Below, piece by piece: positions 1 to 10,439 of a stretch of DNA of 64,000 nucleotides. Location of the stretch: the NCBI GenBank assembly GCA_002723295.1, contig PBNP01000013.1:45389-109388 (forward strand), in the 5' to 3' direction. Below the pieces are notes generated by a model. The model searched no databases and had not been told where the DNA came from. It worked only from the letters and a program-made list of their open reading frames with translations. The position numbers were made by a program, and so were the translations under genes. Position 1 is the stretch's first letter. Every line of letters begins with the position of its first letter. Source of the stretch: Flavobacteriaceae bacterium. GTDB lineage: Bacteria > Bacteroidota > Bacteroidia > Flavobacteriales > Flavobacteriaceae.

Positions 1-1
1 G

Positions 2-3000
2 GATTGTGCTGCTGTTATGTTCTTTATATTAAATGTTGTAGCACCTCAAGAGGGAGGAGTATGTGAAGTAACAGGAGAATATCCACCAATATTTGTTACA
101 CCCGAAGTAGAAGATATAACAATTGATCTTACACCATACTTTAATTCCTTTGGTGGATTTGAAGCCTTCTCTCAATCATTTAAATTAGAAATTGTTGATC
201 CATACCTAAGTATTGGTCAAGCTGAATTAGAAGGAGTTAAATTAACTATTAGATTTACTGGACAAGAAGGTTTTGATATTATTCAATTCCAAACTAATGA
301 CTTAAATGGAAATTGTTTGAATATAGTTGAAGTGCCTGTTATTGTTGATCCAAATGCTGGAGACTTTACAACAGATGCAGGTGGTGGATTTGGAGATGGC
401 GGCCCTGGAGAGGGTGGTCCAGAAGGAGTCGAATGTCAATGGTATGAGTTAGGCAATATATATGCTGACCAGAGTCAATCTATCTTAGGAGTTGATCTTA
501 CTCCTGCATTATCGCAAATGCCTGATTTTGACATAAATAATGTAGAGGTTCAAACTACTTTTTATGGAGATGAACTACTTGGCTGGAGTATTGAAGCACC
601 AACTGCAACAAGCCCAGCATTAATGACTTTAACTCTACCTCCAGCATTTTCGTATGTAGGTGTAGACATAGCAATTATTGACTCATCAACAGGAGAATGT
701 TATGGTATAATATGGTATGATGTATATCCTGTAGATTATACAACCGAGGAGTGTATTGTTTATTTTGGTGATGATCCAAGTCAACCTCAACATGAGATTT
801 GGTTCGCTCCATCTTCGCAAGAAACTTCTGGAAGCCTTTATGATTTCTTCTTTAGCCCAGCTGGAAATGAACTTGTTTTTGATGTTTATACAGACAGTGA
901 TGATCTTCTTTCTTTATCTATTAATGATAAAAATGAGATAGAAATTGTAACAGGTGAAGAAACAGGAACTGGAAACATATATATAGATGCAAATGATCCT
1001 AATGCTAACTGTTTTATTAGCATTGTTTTCCCGTTTGTAATTGATTCTGAAGGTCCTCAGACAGAGGCTCCGCCAGACTTCAATTGCCCACAATATGTAG
1101 AAGATATTTGGCCATTATGGGCTGCAAATGATGATCCAAGAGAATATATGTTAAACTTGAGTGATTACTTCTTCATTCCATCATCAGGAATTAAATATTC
1201 ATTATTAATGCCTGAAGATTGGGGCGGAGCAATTGAGCCATTCATAGATATTGAAATAGACGGATCGTTCTTAAAAGTGAGAACTGACCAAAGATATGGA
1301 GAGGTTGCTTTTCAAGTTGCATATGAGCCATTGAATCCTTCTTCAGAAAGTACTTGTGAGGTTTCTTATATAGATCTTATGATTACAGTTGAAGATGTTT
1401 TAGGAGCTACACAGGCTGAATTTGAAGCAAATTGTAGTAATACTGAACTTATTTCTGTAGACCAAGTAGAGACACTTCTAACTTTCGAACTTGGTGTTGT
1501 AGAGGATATTTATGTCGATTTAAGAGAATACTTAATAGAGTATAATTCTGATGTTGATTTTTATATTAGATATGATATAATGTTCCCTCCAATGACTGAT
1601 CCTGATCCAGCTAATTACTCAATGCCAATAGTAGATGGATTTATGACTGGAATGAGTGACTTGATAATCTTTGCACCTGCATTTGAGGCTGGTACTGGAT
1701 CTATTCCAGTGGAAGTATTTGATTTTGTTACAGGTTGTAATGAAGTATTCTACGTTAATGTGGAGGTAGTTGATAATCTTGGACTATCTGAGATTGATTG
1801 TCCTGCACCATTAATTGATTTTGCTGAGTTTACAGGACAAGCAGATCAACCACTTGAAATTAATTTAGGTGATTTCTTTGGTGTTTCTGGTGATGTATCA
1901 GGAACAACAACATCTCAATTCATTTATGAAGTCGGATCAGATCGTCCAAATAAAGTATATTTAGAATTAAATCAAGCTGAGAATAAATTAATTATTTCTC
2001 CAAATCCTGGACCTGAAGTCTTTGGAGATGTATTTGTTTATATTATGGCAGCAGACTCTCAAGAATATTGTGAGACTTTTGTAGATCTTAGGGTAACTAT
2101 TTTACCTGCAGGTGTAACTGCAAATGAATGTCCTTATGTTTATAGTGAATATTTAGATGACACCTATCAGTTCCCTTCTGATCAAACTACAGCTGAAGTA
2201 TATTTAGGAGAGTGGATAACAGATGATCAATCTATTGAAGATTGGTGGGTTCATATGGATATGAATCCTCAATTAGACTATAGTGTAGACGATATTGGTA
2301 CAGTTACTTTATATCTGAAAGAATTTATTCCAGGAGATGTTACTTTCTGGGTTGATGCAATAGATCCATTTGGATGTATTCTTTCAAAACAGTTTGTTGT
2401 TAGAGTAGGCGAAGTTTCTGCAGAGTTTGCTTTCAACAGATGTCCTGAGATTACTGAAGACGGTCAAAGAGATCTTAATAATCAATTATCTGCACAAGGA
2501 GTTACAGATAATATTATTGCTAGCTCACAAGACTTTGTAAGTGTTGACCTATCAGGAGTTTATTCAGATCCAGATGGGGATCAAATATTCTTTGAAGCAT
2601 TTAGTAATAATCCTGCAATTGCCTCAGTAGGTATTGAAAGTAGTACATTGACTATTTTCTATCTACCACAAAAGTATGGAGATGTAAGCTTTGAGTTTTT
2701 CGCAAGAGATGGTGATCCATTCTGTGATATTGGACAAACAATTCATATATCTAGAGACGCTCCAGCTGGGGTTGTAGCTGAAGTAATTTGTCCTGAACTT
2801 ATTACTGAATTGCCAGATATTGAAGTAGTTCAAGGCTCCGCATTAGATATAATTCCATTAAGCCAAGTCTTTGCTGATATCAGCACATCTACCTTTAACA
2901 TTTTTGCAGTGAGTGCAAATCCACAAATAGTTGAAGCAGAAGTGGATGCAGATAAATTGGTATTAGAGTATGCTTCAGATATAGATGGAGCCGCTAGTGT

Positions 3001-4783
3001 AACAGTAGTTTCTAGTAATGTTTCTGGAACTTGTGAGCGTGAAATAAGTTTTGATGTAAGAGTTGTACCTCCTGCTGTAAACCTTTCACCAGTATTTGAG
3101 CCTCAAAGTATTACTTTACAGGAGAATGATGCTGATGAAACTAGTGCTGCTATTGAAAAATTTGCTGCTACTATTTTAGTTTCAGACCCAGAAGGATCTG
3201 CTCTTAGTGTAACTATTACTTCAGGTAATGATGCAAACATTTTTGATCTAAGAGAAAATAGTGGACATCATGACCTTTATGTAATTGGTAAGCTGGATTA
3301 TGAGGATGCCGAATTCCATGAATTAGAACTTGCTGCTTCAGATGGTGAAAATACTACTAAGTATATGTATAGAGTAAATGTGGAGGATATTCAAAATGCT
3401 TCCGTAGATCAAGATTTCAATTTCACTGTTTACGATCAGGAAAATGAGTCTGATACTGCTTCTGGTACAACTGGCAGAATAGGCAGAAATCAATCTTACA
3501 AACGCTTCATTAATCCTAGACACAGACAAATGGAAGTTGGAAAATGGAAAGTTCGTAAGAAAATTACCGGTGGTGCTGATAAGGATTTATTTACAATTAA
3601 CTCAGTAGAAGAAGGTGGTGGTGGCCCTGAACAAAGAGAGACTAACATGGTTGATGTTCTAGCCTTTAAGACTCCTCCTGATTATGAAAATCCAATAGAT
3701 CATAATATGGATAATGTATATGAGGTAATTGTAGAACTTATTAATGAGGATGATGGTGGATCTGAAATTCCTGTACCCGTTACTCAGGCTGAGTTAATCG
3801 TTCCGGAGAATGATGATAAGGTAATTGAGATTCAATCAATAGGTTCTGATCCAACTCAAGATACTGATGGTGATGGTATTCCTGATGTAACTGATAATAG
3901 TCCATTATATGCTAATCCGGATCAAGCTGATGCAGATGGTGATGGTGTTGGTGATGTAACTGATGATGATGATCAAGATGGTGTGTGGAATCCAAATGAT
4001 GGATGTTCTTCTACACCTCTTGGAGATAGAGTTGATATAAATGGTTGTTCAATATTCTATCTGCCTACCAACAACTTTACAGTTAGTAAGTCAGAGAAAT
4101 GTATTGGCACGAATAGTATTTCAGTAGGCGCATTAAATACTACTTACACCTACAACTATACAGTATCTGGAACAACAGGCACAGATATATCAAGTCAATT
4201 CACTGGTGATAATATGCAGATTGAAAATCTTTCTGCAGGAACATATTCACTTTGTTTGACAGTAGATGGTATTGCATCTTCAGTTTATCAGCGTTGCTAT
4301 ACACTTACAATTACTGAGCCTGATCCATTAAGTGTATACAGTATAACTGATCCTGGTAATAACTCTGTAACATTTAATCTTGAAGGAGGAACAGTTTATA
4401 CCATTATTCATAATGGAATTGCTACTCAAACTGATAAATCTACCTATACAGTTTCGTTAGATGCAGGAATGAATGAAATAAGTATTACAACTGGAATTGA
4501 ATGTCAAGGCCAATTTGCAACTACTTACTTCAATTCGAGTCCAGTTGATTTAGCACCTAATCCATTTAAGAGTTCAGTTAACTTGTATGTTGGTGGAGAT
4601 GATGAAGCTGTTACAGTTACTGTATTCGACATGGGTGGAATGCAGGTTATGACTATGGAGAAAGTGTTACAGCTTAATTCTCGTAATATTGAAGTGAATA
4701 CTTCTTCTCTTATGGCGGGAACATATATTATTAAAATAAAAGGAGCAACAACTAAACAAACATTTGTTGCAATAAAACAATAA
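2..4783 (+). CDS. Giant T9SS-exported surface protein: tandem Cys-paired Ig-like modules, cadherin-like domain, TSP type-3 DxDGDG repeats, C-terminal sorting domain; 5' end lies outside the window
   Basis: Reading frame is open upstream of the ATG at 17 (DCAAV-MFFILNVVAPQ), so the gene is truncated by the window edge. TDGDGIPDVTDNSP/DADGDGVGDVTDDDDQDG repeats; C-term PNPF...VTVFDMGG...AGTYIIKIKG..KQTFVAIKQ typical of T9SS type A. Confidence 0.85.
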   Translation, partial: DCAAVMFFILNVVAPQEGGVCEVTGEYPPIFVTPEVEDITIDLTPYFNSFGGFEAFSQSFKLEIVDPYLSIGQAELEGVKLTIRFTGQEGFDIIQFQTNDLNGNCLNIVEVPVIVDPNAGDFTTDAGGGFGDGGPGEGGPEGVECQWYELGNIYADQSQSILGVDLTPALSQMPDFDINNVEVQTTFYGDELLGWSIEAPTATSPALMTLTLPPAFSYVGVDIAIIDSSTGECYGIIWYDVYPVDYTTEECIVYFGDDPSQPQHEIWFAPSSQETSGSLYDFFFSPAGNELVFDVYTDSDDLLSLSINDKNEIEIVTGEETGTGNIYIDANDPNANCFISIVFPFVIDSEGPQTEAPPDFNCPQYVEDIWPLWAANDDPREYMLNLSDYFFIPSSGIKYSLLMPEDWGGAIEPFIDIEIDGSFLKVRTDQRYGEVAFQVAYEPLNPSSESTCEVSYIDLMITVEDVLGATQAEFEANCSNTELISVDQVETLLTFELGVVEDIYVDLREYLIEYNSDVDFYIRYDIMFPPMTDPDPANYSMPIVDGFMTGMSDLIIFAPAFEAGTGSIPVEVFDFVTGCNEVFYVNVEVVDNLGLSEIDCPAPLIDFAEFTGQADQPLEINLGDFFGVSGDVSGTTTSQFIYEVGSDRPNKVYLELNQAENKLIISPNPGPEVFGDVFVYIMAADSQEYCETFVDLRVTILPAGVTANECPYVYSEYLDDTYQFPSDQTTAEVYLGEWITDDQSIEDWWVHMDMNPQLDYSVDDIGTVTLYLKEFIPGDVTFWVDAIDPFGCILSKQFVVRVGEVSAEFAFNRCPEITEDGQRDLNNQLSAQGVTDNIIASSQDFVSVDLSGVYSDPDGDQIFFEAFSNNPAIASVGIESSTLTIFYLPQKYGDVSFEFFARDGDPFCDIGQTIHISRDAPAGVVAEVICPELITELPDIEVVQGSALDIIPLSQVFADISTSTFNIFAVSANPQIVEAEVDADKLVLEYASDIDGAASVTVVSSNVSGTCEREISFDVRVVPPAVNLSPVFEPQSITLQENDADETSAAIEKFAATILVSDPEGSALSVTITSGNDANIFDLRENSGHHDLYVIGKLDYEDAEFHELELAASDGENTTKYMYRVNVEDIQNASVDQDFNFTVYDQENESDTASGTTGRIGRNQSYKRFINPRHRQMEVGKWKVRKKITGGADKDLFTINSVEEGGGGPEQRETNMVDVLAFKTPPDYENPIDHNMDNVYEVIVELINEDDGGSEIPVPVTQAELIVPENDDKVIEIQSIGSDPTQDTDGDGIPDVTDNSPLYANPDQADADGDGVGDVTDDDDQDGVWNPNDGCSSTPLGDRVDINGCSIFYLPTNNFTVSKSEKCIGTNSISVGALNTTYTYNYTVSGTTGTDISSQFTGDNMQIENLSAGTYSLCLTVDGIASSVYQRCYTLTITEPDPLSVYSITDPGNNSVTFNLEGGTVYTIIHNGIATQTDKSTYTVSLDAGMNEISITTGIECQGQFATTYFNSSPVDLAPNPFKSSVNLYVGGDDEAVTVTVFDMGGMQVMTMEKVLQLNSRNIEVNTSSLMAGTYIIKIKGATTKQTFVAIKQ

Positions 4784-4788
4784 AAGTT

Positions 4789-5526
4789 ATGAAACGATTA
4801 ATATATACATTTTTAGGTTTAATTATAATAACAGCTTGCTCTAAGAGCAGTGGAGGAGGAGAAGATCCGGCAGTAGTGACACCACCGCCTGAACCACCTC
4901 CTGTAATTTTGCAACCAGGAACTCCTAATTTGGAATTCCCTGCTGATAATGAACCTTGTCAGGATGGTACTTCAGTTAGCGATACTCAAAGTTCGATTAC
5001 ATTTCGTTGGAGCGCTACTGCAAACACAAACAATTATGTGCTTAATGTTGAGAATTTAGCAACTCTCTCTACTTTCTCGTTTGAGTCAACTTCTGCAAGT
5101 AAAGCAGTAACTTTAAATAAATCTGAACCATACCGTTGGAGTGTTACAGCACAAGGTGAGGCTGGGTCTAATCCTGCTACTAGTTCTGCATGGAGATTTT
5201 ATTTAGCTGGTGATGCACAAGTTAACTATGCTCCTTTCCCTCCAGATTTATTATTGCCAAGATCTGGTTCGAATGTATTTGCTGTTAACAATCAAGTTTC
5301 ACTGAGTTGGAGCGCATCAGATGTTGATAATGATCTGGCAACTTATGATGTTTATTTAGATACTAGTGATGGTAGTACTCTTCTTGGAACTTACAATCAT
5401 GTTGCTGAAACAACTAATCTTGATGTTACCGTAACAGGTAATACACTTTATTATTGGAAGGTTGTTGCTACTGATGCAGATGGAAATACTAGTAATTCAG
5501 GAGTATATACTTTTAGAGTTCAATAG
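4789..5526 (+). CDS. Fibronectin type III-like lipoprotein
   Basis: Lipobox LIIITACSKSS; two FnIII-like repeats (SSITFRWSATANTNNYVLNV..; QVSLSWSASDVDNDLATYDVYLDTS...YYWKVVATDADGNTSNSGVYTFRV). Confidence 0.75.
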   Translation: MKRLIYTFLGLIIITACSKSSGGGEDPAVVTPPPEPPPVILQPGTPNLEFPADNEPCQDGTSVSDTQSSITFRWSATANTNNYVLNVENLATLSTFSFESTSASKAVTLNKSEPYRWSVTAQGEAGSNPATSSAWRFYLAGDAQVNYAPFPPDLLLPRSGSNVFAVNNQVSLSWSASDVDNDLATYDVYLDTSDGSTLLGTYNHVAETTNLDVTVTGNTLYYWKVVATDADGNTSNSGVYTFRVQ

Positions 5527-5556
5527 TATAATACTTTAAGTATTCATGTTTAATTT

Positions 5557-5588
5557 AAAAAGGCTTGGAATTCTCTCCAAGCCTTTTT
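5557..5588 (+). terminator. Rho-independent terminator (likely bidirectional)
   Basis: aaaaaggcttgga-attctc-tccaagccttttt: long GC-containing stem with flanking A and T tracts, just after the CDS stop. Confidence 0.9.
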
Positions 5589-5614
5589 AAATTTAATTCA
5601 TTAGACAGTGTATA

Positions 5615-5863
5615 ATGGAGAAACAAAATAATTACTGGAGAAAGAATCTAATTTATTTAAAATACCTTTTATTTATTTGGTTTATTGTCTCTTATGGAGC
5701 TGGAATTTTATTCAATGACTTTCTAAACAACTTTCATATAGGGGGTTTTCCTCTAGGCTTTTGGTTCGCTCAACAAGGCTCTGTCTATGCGTTTGTAATC
5801 ATAATTTTTGTATATGTTTATCTTATGAATAAACTAGATAAATCTCATGGTTATGAAGATTAA
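5615..5863 (+). CDS. DUF4212-type small membrane subunit of sodium/solute symporter
   Basis: 82 aa, two TM segments, KYLLFIWFIVSYGAGILF...GGFPLGFWFAQQGS...FVYVYLMNKLD; directly upstream of an SSS symporter. Confidence 0.8.
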   Translation: MEKQNNYWRKNLIYLKYLLFIWFIVSYGAGILFNDFLNNFHIGGFPLGFWFAQQGSVYAFVIIIFVYVYLMNKLDKSHGYED

Positions 5864-5888
5864 TTTTTCAAAAGAATATTTATAATAT

Positions 5889-7601
5889 ATGAATGTCCAA
5901 CTATGGACCTACGTAATTGTAGGCATAACATTTGCGCTATATATTGGAATAGCTATTTGGTCAAAAGTATCATCTACTAGTGATTTTTATGTAGCTGGTG
6001 GTGGAATTTCTCCATGGGCTAATGGGATGGCTACAGCTGCTGATTGGATGTCTGCAGCCTCCTTTATTTCTATGGCTGGACTTATTTCACTTATGGGATA
6101 CGATGGCAGTGTATATATAATGGGATGGACTGGAGGATATGTTCTTTTAGCACTTCTATTAGCTCCATATCTTCGAAAGTTTGGTAAATATACTGTTCCG
6201 GATTTTATTGGCGAAAGATATTATTCAAAGAGTGCAAGAATTGTTGCTGTACTTTGTGCTTTATTAGTATCATTTACATATATAGCAGGTCAAATGCGAG
6301 GAGTGGGAGTTGTTTTTTCTAGATTTTTAGAGGTTGATATAAATACTGGAGTAATTATTGGGATGATAATTGTATTATTTTATGCTGTAATGGGTGGAAT
6401 GAAAGGAATAACCTACACACAAGTTGCACAATATTGTGTGTTAATTTTTGCCTTTATGGTTCCTGCAATTTTTATTTCTTTTCAAATGACAGGTAATTTA
6501 ATCCCTCAGATAGGTATGGGGTCAAAAATCAGTGATGGATCTGGATTAAATATATTGGAAAAACTCAATATGATATCCCTAGACTTAGGGTTTAATGAAT
6601 ACACTAGAAGGAGTAAATCATTGTTTGATATATTAGCGATTACTTTAGCATTAATGGTTGGAACAGCAGGCCTACCCCATGTAATTGTTCGTTTTTTTAC
6701 GGTAAAAAAAGTTAGTGATGCAAGAAAATCTGCTGGACTAGCATTATTATTTATAGCAATTTTATACACAACTGCTCCTGCTGTTTCTGTATTCTCTCGA
6801 ATAAACCTAATAGAAACAGTAAGCAATAAACCTTATTCATCTATGCCAAATTGGTTTAAAAATTGGGAAAAGACAGGTCTTTTAAAGTTTAATGACAAGA
6901 ATAATGATGGAAATATTCAATATCTCTCAAATCAAAATTTAAATGAACTTTATGTAGATCCTGACATCATGGTCCTTGCAAATCCTGAAATTGCTGATTT
7001 ACCTCCTTGGATAATTGCTTTGGTAGCAGCTGGAGGACTCGCAGCCGCATTATCAACAGCTGCAGGGTTATTATTAGTAATTTCATCATCTATTTCTCAT
7101 GATCTTATAAAAAATATTTTTAATCCATCTATATCTGACAAGGGTGAATTATGGGCTGCAAGAATTTCTGCAACTCTTGCCGTAGTAGTTGCTGGGTATT
7201 TCGGAATTAATCCGCCAGATTTTGTCGCTGCAGTGGTTGCATTAGCCTTTGGACTGGCTGCAGCATCTTTTTTTCCTGCAATCATTTTAGGTATTTTTTA
7301 TAAAAAGATGAATAAAGAAGGAGCAATTACTGGTATGTTAGTAGGAGTATTATTAATGTCTTTTTATATATTAAAATTTAAATTCGGAATTTTTGATGGA
7401 GGTAAAGAGGCAGTGCCTTTATTAAAAGAGCAATGGTGGTTTGGTATTTCACCTGAAGGATTTGGTGCTGTTGCTATGATTATACATTTTTTAGTCGCTT
7501 TGCTAGTAAATAAATTTACATCAGATCCACCAAAATATGTTCAGGAAATAGTTGAAAATATTCGTATTCCAGTTGGTGCCCCTCCTGCAAAAAATCATTA
7601 G
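5889..7601 (+). CDS. Sodium/solute symporter (VC_2705/ActP-like, probable acetate or monocarboxylate uptake)
   Basis: SSS-family signature (DFYVAGGGISPWANGMATAADWMSAASFISMAGLI); followed by acetyl-CoA synthetase. Confidence 0.85.
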   Translation: MNVQLWTYVIVGITFALYIGIAIWSKVSSTSDFYVAGGGISPWANGMATAADWMSAASFISMAGLISLMGYDGSVYIMGWTGGYVLLALLLAPYLRKFGKYTVPDFIGERYYSKSARIVAVLCALLVSFTYIAGQMRGVGVVFSRFLEVDINTGVIIGMIIVLFYAVMGGMKGITYTQVAQYCVLIFAFMVPAIFISFQMTGNLIPQIGMGSKISDGSGLNILEKLNMISLDLGFNEYTRRSKSLFDILAITLALMVGTAGLPHVIVRFFTVKKVSDARKSAGLALLFIAILYTTAPAVSVFSRINLIETVSNKPYSSMPNWFKNWEKTGLLKFNDKNNDGNIQYLSNQNLNELYVDPDIMVLANPEIADLPPWIIALVAAGGLAAALSTAAGLLLVISSSISHDLIKNIFNPSISDKGELWAARISATLAVVVAGYFGINPPDFVAAVVALAFGLAAASFFPAIILGIFYKKMNKEGAITGMLVGVLLMSFYILKFKFGIFDGGKEAVPLLKEQWWFGISPEGFGAVAMIIHFLVALLVNKFTSDPPKYVQEIVENIRIPVGAPPAKNH

Positions 7602-7622
7602 ATTAACTAAAGTTTTATTAAC

Positions 7623-9533
7623 ATGTCTGATTATCACATTAAAAATTTAGAAGATTATTCCAAAAATTATAAATCTTCTGTAAATAATCCAGAAAAATTT
7701 TGGGCTGAAATTGCAAAAAATAATTTTGTTTGGAAAAGAGAATGGAATTCTGTTTTGAACTGGGATTTTAACAAACCAGAAATAAAATGGTTTGAGGGAG
7801 CTATTTTAAATATTACAGAGAATTGTATTGATAGACATCTTGATAAGCATGCCAATAAAACTGCAATTGTTTTTGAACCAAATGATGAGAATGAAAAAGA
7901 GAAAAAAATATCTTACAAAGAGCTCTATATAAGAGTTAATAAAATGTCAAATGTATTAAAAAGCAAAGGAGTAAAAAAAGGTGATAGGGTTTGTATTTAT
8001 CTACCAATGATTCCAGAATTGGCAATTTCAGTTTTAGCCTGTGCAAGAATTGGAGCAATTCATTCAGTTGTTTTTGCTGGCTTTTCTTCAACGGCATTAG
8101 CTACTAGAATAATTGATTGTGACTGTAGACTTGTTATCACCTCAGATGGATCTTTTAGAGGCAATAAAATTCTTGATTTGAAAGCTATAGTTGATAAAGC
8201 TTTAGATAATTGCCCACAAGTTTCAAAGGTTTTATTAGTAAATAGGACAAAGAATAAAATTTCATTAAAAAAGGATAGGGACGAATTATTAGCACCATTA
8301 TTACAAGAAGCTAAAGAGGAATGTGTTGCTGAACCTATGCAATCTGAAGACCCTTTGTTTATTTTATACACATCAGGTTCAACAGGAAAACCTAAAGGCA
8401 TGGTTCATTCAACTGCAGGATATATGGTAGGAGCCGCATATACTTTTAAAAATATATTTCAATATGGAGATGAAGATATTTACTGGTGTACAGCTGATAT
8501 TGGATGGGTAACTGGCCATTCATACATTGTTTATGGCCCACTATTAAATGCTGCAACCACTGTTATGTTTGAAGGCGTGCCATCATATCCTGATTTTGGC
8601 CGTTTTTGGAAAATAGTTGAAAAATACCGAGTAAATCAATTTTATACTGCTCCAACAGCTATAAGGGCACTAGCAAAAGAATCTTTAGATTTTGTAAATA
8701 AATATAATCTATCTTCATTAAAAGTGCTTGGATCAGTTGGTGAGCCAATTAATGAAGAGGCTTGGAATTGGTACAATAATCATATAGGAAAAAATAAATG
8801 TCCAATAGTAGATACTTGGTGGCAAACCGAAACAGGTTCTATTATGATCTCTTCTATACCTAATGTAATAAAAGGAAAAGCAACTTTTGCAACTTTACCC
8901 TTTATAGGAATTCAACCTGTATTAATGGATAATAATGGAAAGGAAATACTTGAGAATTCAGTTGAGGGAAGATTGTGTGTAAAATTTCCTTGGCCATCAA
9001 TTGCAAGAACAATTTGGGGAGATCATCAAAGATATAAAGACACCTATTTCTCAACATTCGAAAATCATTATTTTACAGGAGATGGTTCTTACAGAGACGA
9101 CCAGGGATATTACAGAATTACTGGAAGAGTTGATGATGTAATAATTGTTTCAGGTCATAATTTAGGAACTGCTCCTATAGAAGATGCTATAAACGAACAC
9201 AATGAAGTTGCTGAGTCTGCAATAGTTGGAGTTCCTCATGAGGTAAAAGGGAACTCTTTGTTTGGATACATCAATTTAAAGTCGAAGATTGATCCAACTA
9301 AACAGAATCAACTGAGAAATGAAATAAATGGGTTAATTTCTAATCAAATTGGACCTATTGCAAAGTTAGATCAGATTGAATTTGTCCCAGGATTACCAAA
9401 AACAAGGTCTGGAAAGATTATGCGAAGAATTCTAAGAAAAATTGCTCATAATGAAGTAGATAATTTAGGAGATGTATCAACTCTGTTAAATCCAGAAATT
9501 GTCAATCAAATAATCAATCAAATAATAAAATAG
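7623..9533 (+). CDS. acs: Acetyl-CoA synthetase
   Basis: AMP-binding motif YTSGSTGKPKG; ...DTWWQTETGSIMI; GRVDDVIIVSGHNLGT; C-term PKTRSGKIMRRILRKIA. Confidence 0.95.
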   Translation: MSDYHIKNLEDYSKNYKSSVNNPEKFWAEIAKNNFVWKREWNSVLNWDFNKPEIKWFEGAILNITENCIDRHLDKHANKTAIVFEPNDENEKEKKISYKELYIRVNKMSNVLKSKGVKKGDRVCIYLPMIPELAISVLACARIGAIHSVVFAGFSSTALATRIIDCDCRLVITSDGSFRGNKILDLKAIVDKALDNCPQVSKVLLVNRTKNKISLKKDRDELLAPLLQEAKEECVAEPMQSEDPLFILYTSGSTGKPKGMVHSTAGYMVGAAYTFKNIFQYGDEDIYWCTADIGWVTGHSYIVYGPLLNAATTVMFEGVPSYPDFGRFWKIVEKYRVNQFYTAPTAIRALAKESLDFVNKYNLSSLKVLGSVGEPINEEAWNWYNNHIGKNKCPIVDTWWQTETGSIMISSIPNVIKGKATFATLPFIGIQPVLMDNNGKEILENSVEGRLCVKFPWPSIARTIWGDHQRYKDTYFSTFENHYFTGDGSYRDDQGYYRITGRVDDVIIVSGHNLGTAPIEDAINEHNEVAESAIVGVPHEVKGNSLFGYINLKSKIDPTKQNQLRNEINGLISNQIGPIAKLDQIEFVPGLPKTRSGKIMRRILRKIAHNEVDNLGDVSTLLNPEIVNQIINQIIK

Positions 9534-9564
9534 ACATATAATCATTAATAATAAGTTCTTTCAT

Positions 9565-10380
9565 ATGCTAAAATTTTTTTATCCACTCTTTTTATCTTCA
9601 AGTATTTTATCAGGACAATTTGATATTAGCACAGTTTATTTATCTAAAAAGATAGATGAAACTTCTGCACTAGAATTTCATAAAGGTATTTTTATAACCC
9701 TGAATGATTCTGGAGGAAAACCAAAACTTTATTCTTTTACAAGTGAAGGTGACCTTATAGACTCTCATAAAATAAATAATGCCAAAAATAAAGATTGGGA
9801 AGATCTTACTGCAGATAATGATTTTATTTATATATCTGATACAGGTAATAATTCTGGAAATAGAAAAGATTTAAAAATATATAAGATAGACAAAGAATTA
9901 AAGCTGAAAGATTCTATAGCTTTTCGATATGCAAATCAAAAGGAATATAAAAAAAAGAAAAAGAATAGATATGATGCTGAAGCATTAACTGTTGTAGATT
10001 CAGTTTTATTATTGTTTTCAAAAGATAGAAAAAAACTCACTACTCAGGTATATTCAATTCCTAAAAAAGGAGGTACATATATAATCAATCCAATTGCAGA
10101 ATTTAATGTTGGATCGCTCATTACAGCCGCAGACTATGATTCATTTTCTCAAACACTTGCACTTACTTCATATAATTTTGAAGGCCAGCAATTCTTATAT
10201 AGATTTTTAAATTTTGATATCAATAATATAAATGAAATGAAATTTGAGAAATATCTTTTGCCAATATATCCCGCACAAATTGAAGCAATTAAAGTAGAAG
10301 GGGTTGACTTTTTTTGGCTAACATCTGAGGATGAAGGAAAAGGACTACCAAGATTATTTAAAGTATGTTTAAATAACTAA
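9565..10380 (+). CDS. Secreted hypothetical protein, beta-propeller-like
   Basis: Hydrophobic N-terminus; ALEFHKGIFITLNDSGGKPKLYSFTSEGDLID...DWEDLTADNDFIYISDTGNN pattern. Confidence 0.5.
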   Translation: MLKFFYPLFLSSSILSGQFDISTVYLSKKIDETSALEFHKGIFITLNDSGGKPKLYSFTSEGDLIDSHKINNAKNKDWEDLTADNDFIYISDTGNNSGNRKDLKIYKIDKELKLKDSIAFRYANQKEYKKKKKNRYDAEALTVVDSVLLLFSKDRKKLTTQVYSIPKKGGTYIINPIAEFNVGSLITAADYDSFSQTLALTSYNFEGQQFLYRFLNFDINNINEMKFEKYLLPIYPAQIEAIKVEGVDFFWLTSEDEGKGLPRLFKVCLNN

Positions 10381-10439
10381 TAAAAGATTAGGTTTATTTA
10401 TATTGTGCTAGAATATAGAAAAAGAAATTTGAATTTTTA

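Noticed and set aside
756-941. Plus-strand 61-aa ORF and 3338-3529 minus-strand ORF within the giant protein
   Set aside because: Out-of-frame shadows of the large, continuous T9SS protein reading frame.
3850-4000. Possible short tandem DNA repeat (gatggtgatgg...)
   Set aside because: Explained by the TSP type-3 DxDGDG calcium-binding protein repeats, not a mobile or CRISPR repeat.
8060-8401. Minus-strand 113-aa ORF in acs
   Set aside because: Antisense to the conserved AMP-binding region of Acs; composition not protein-like.
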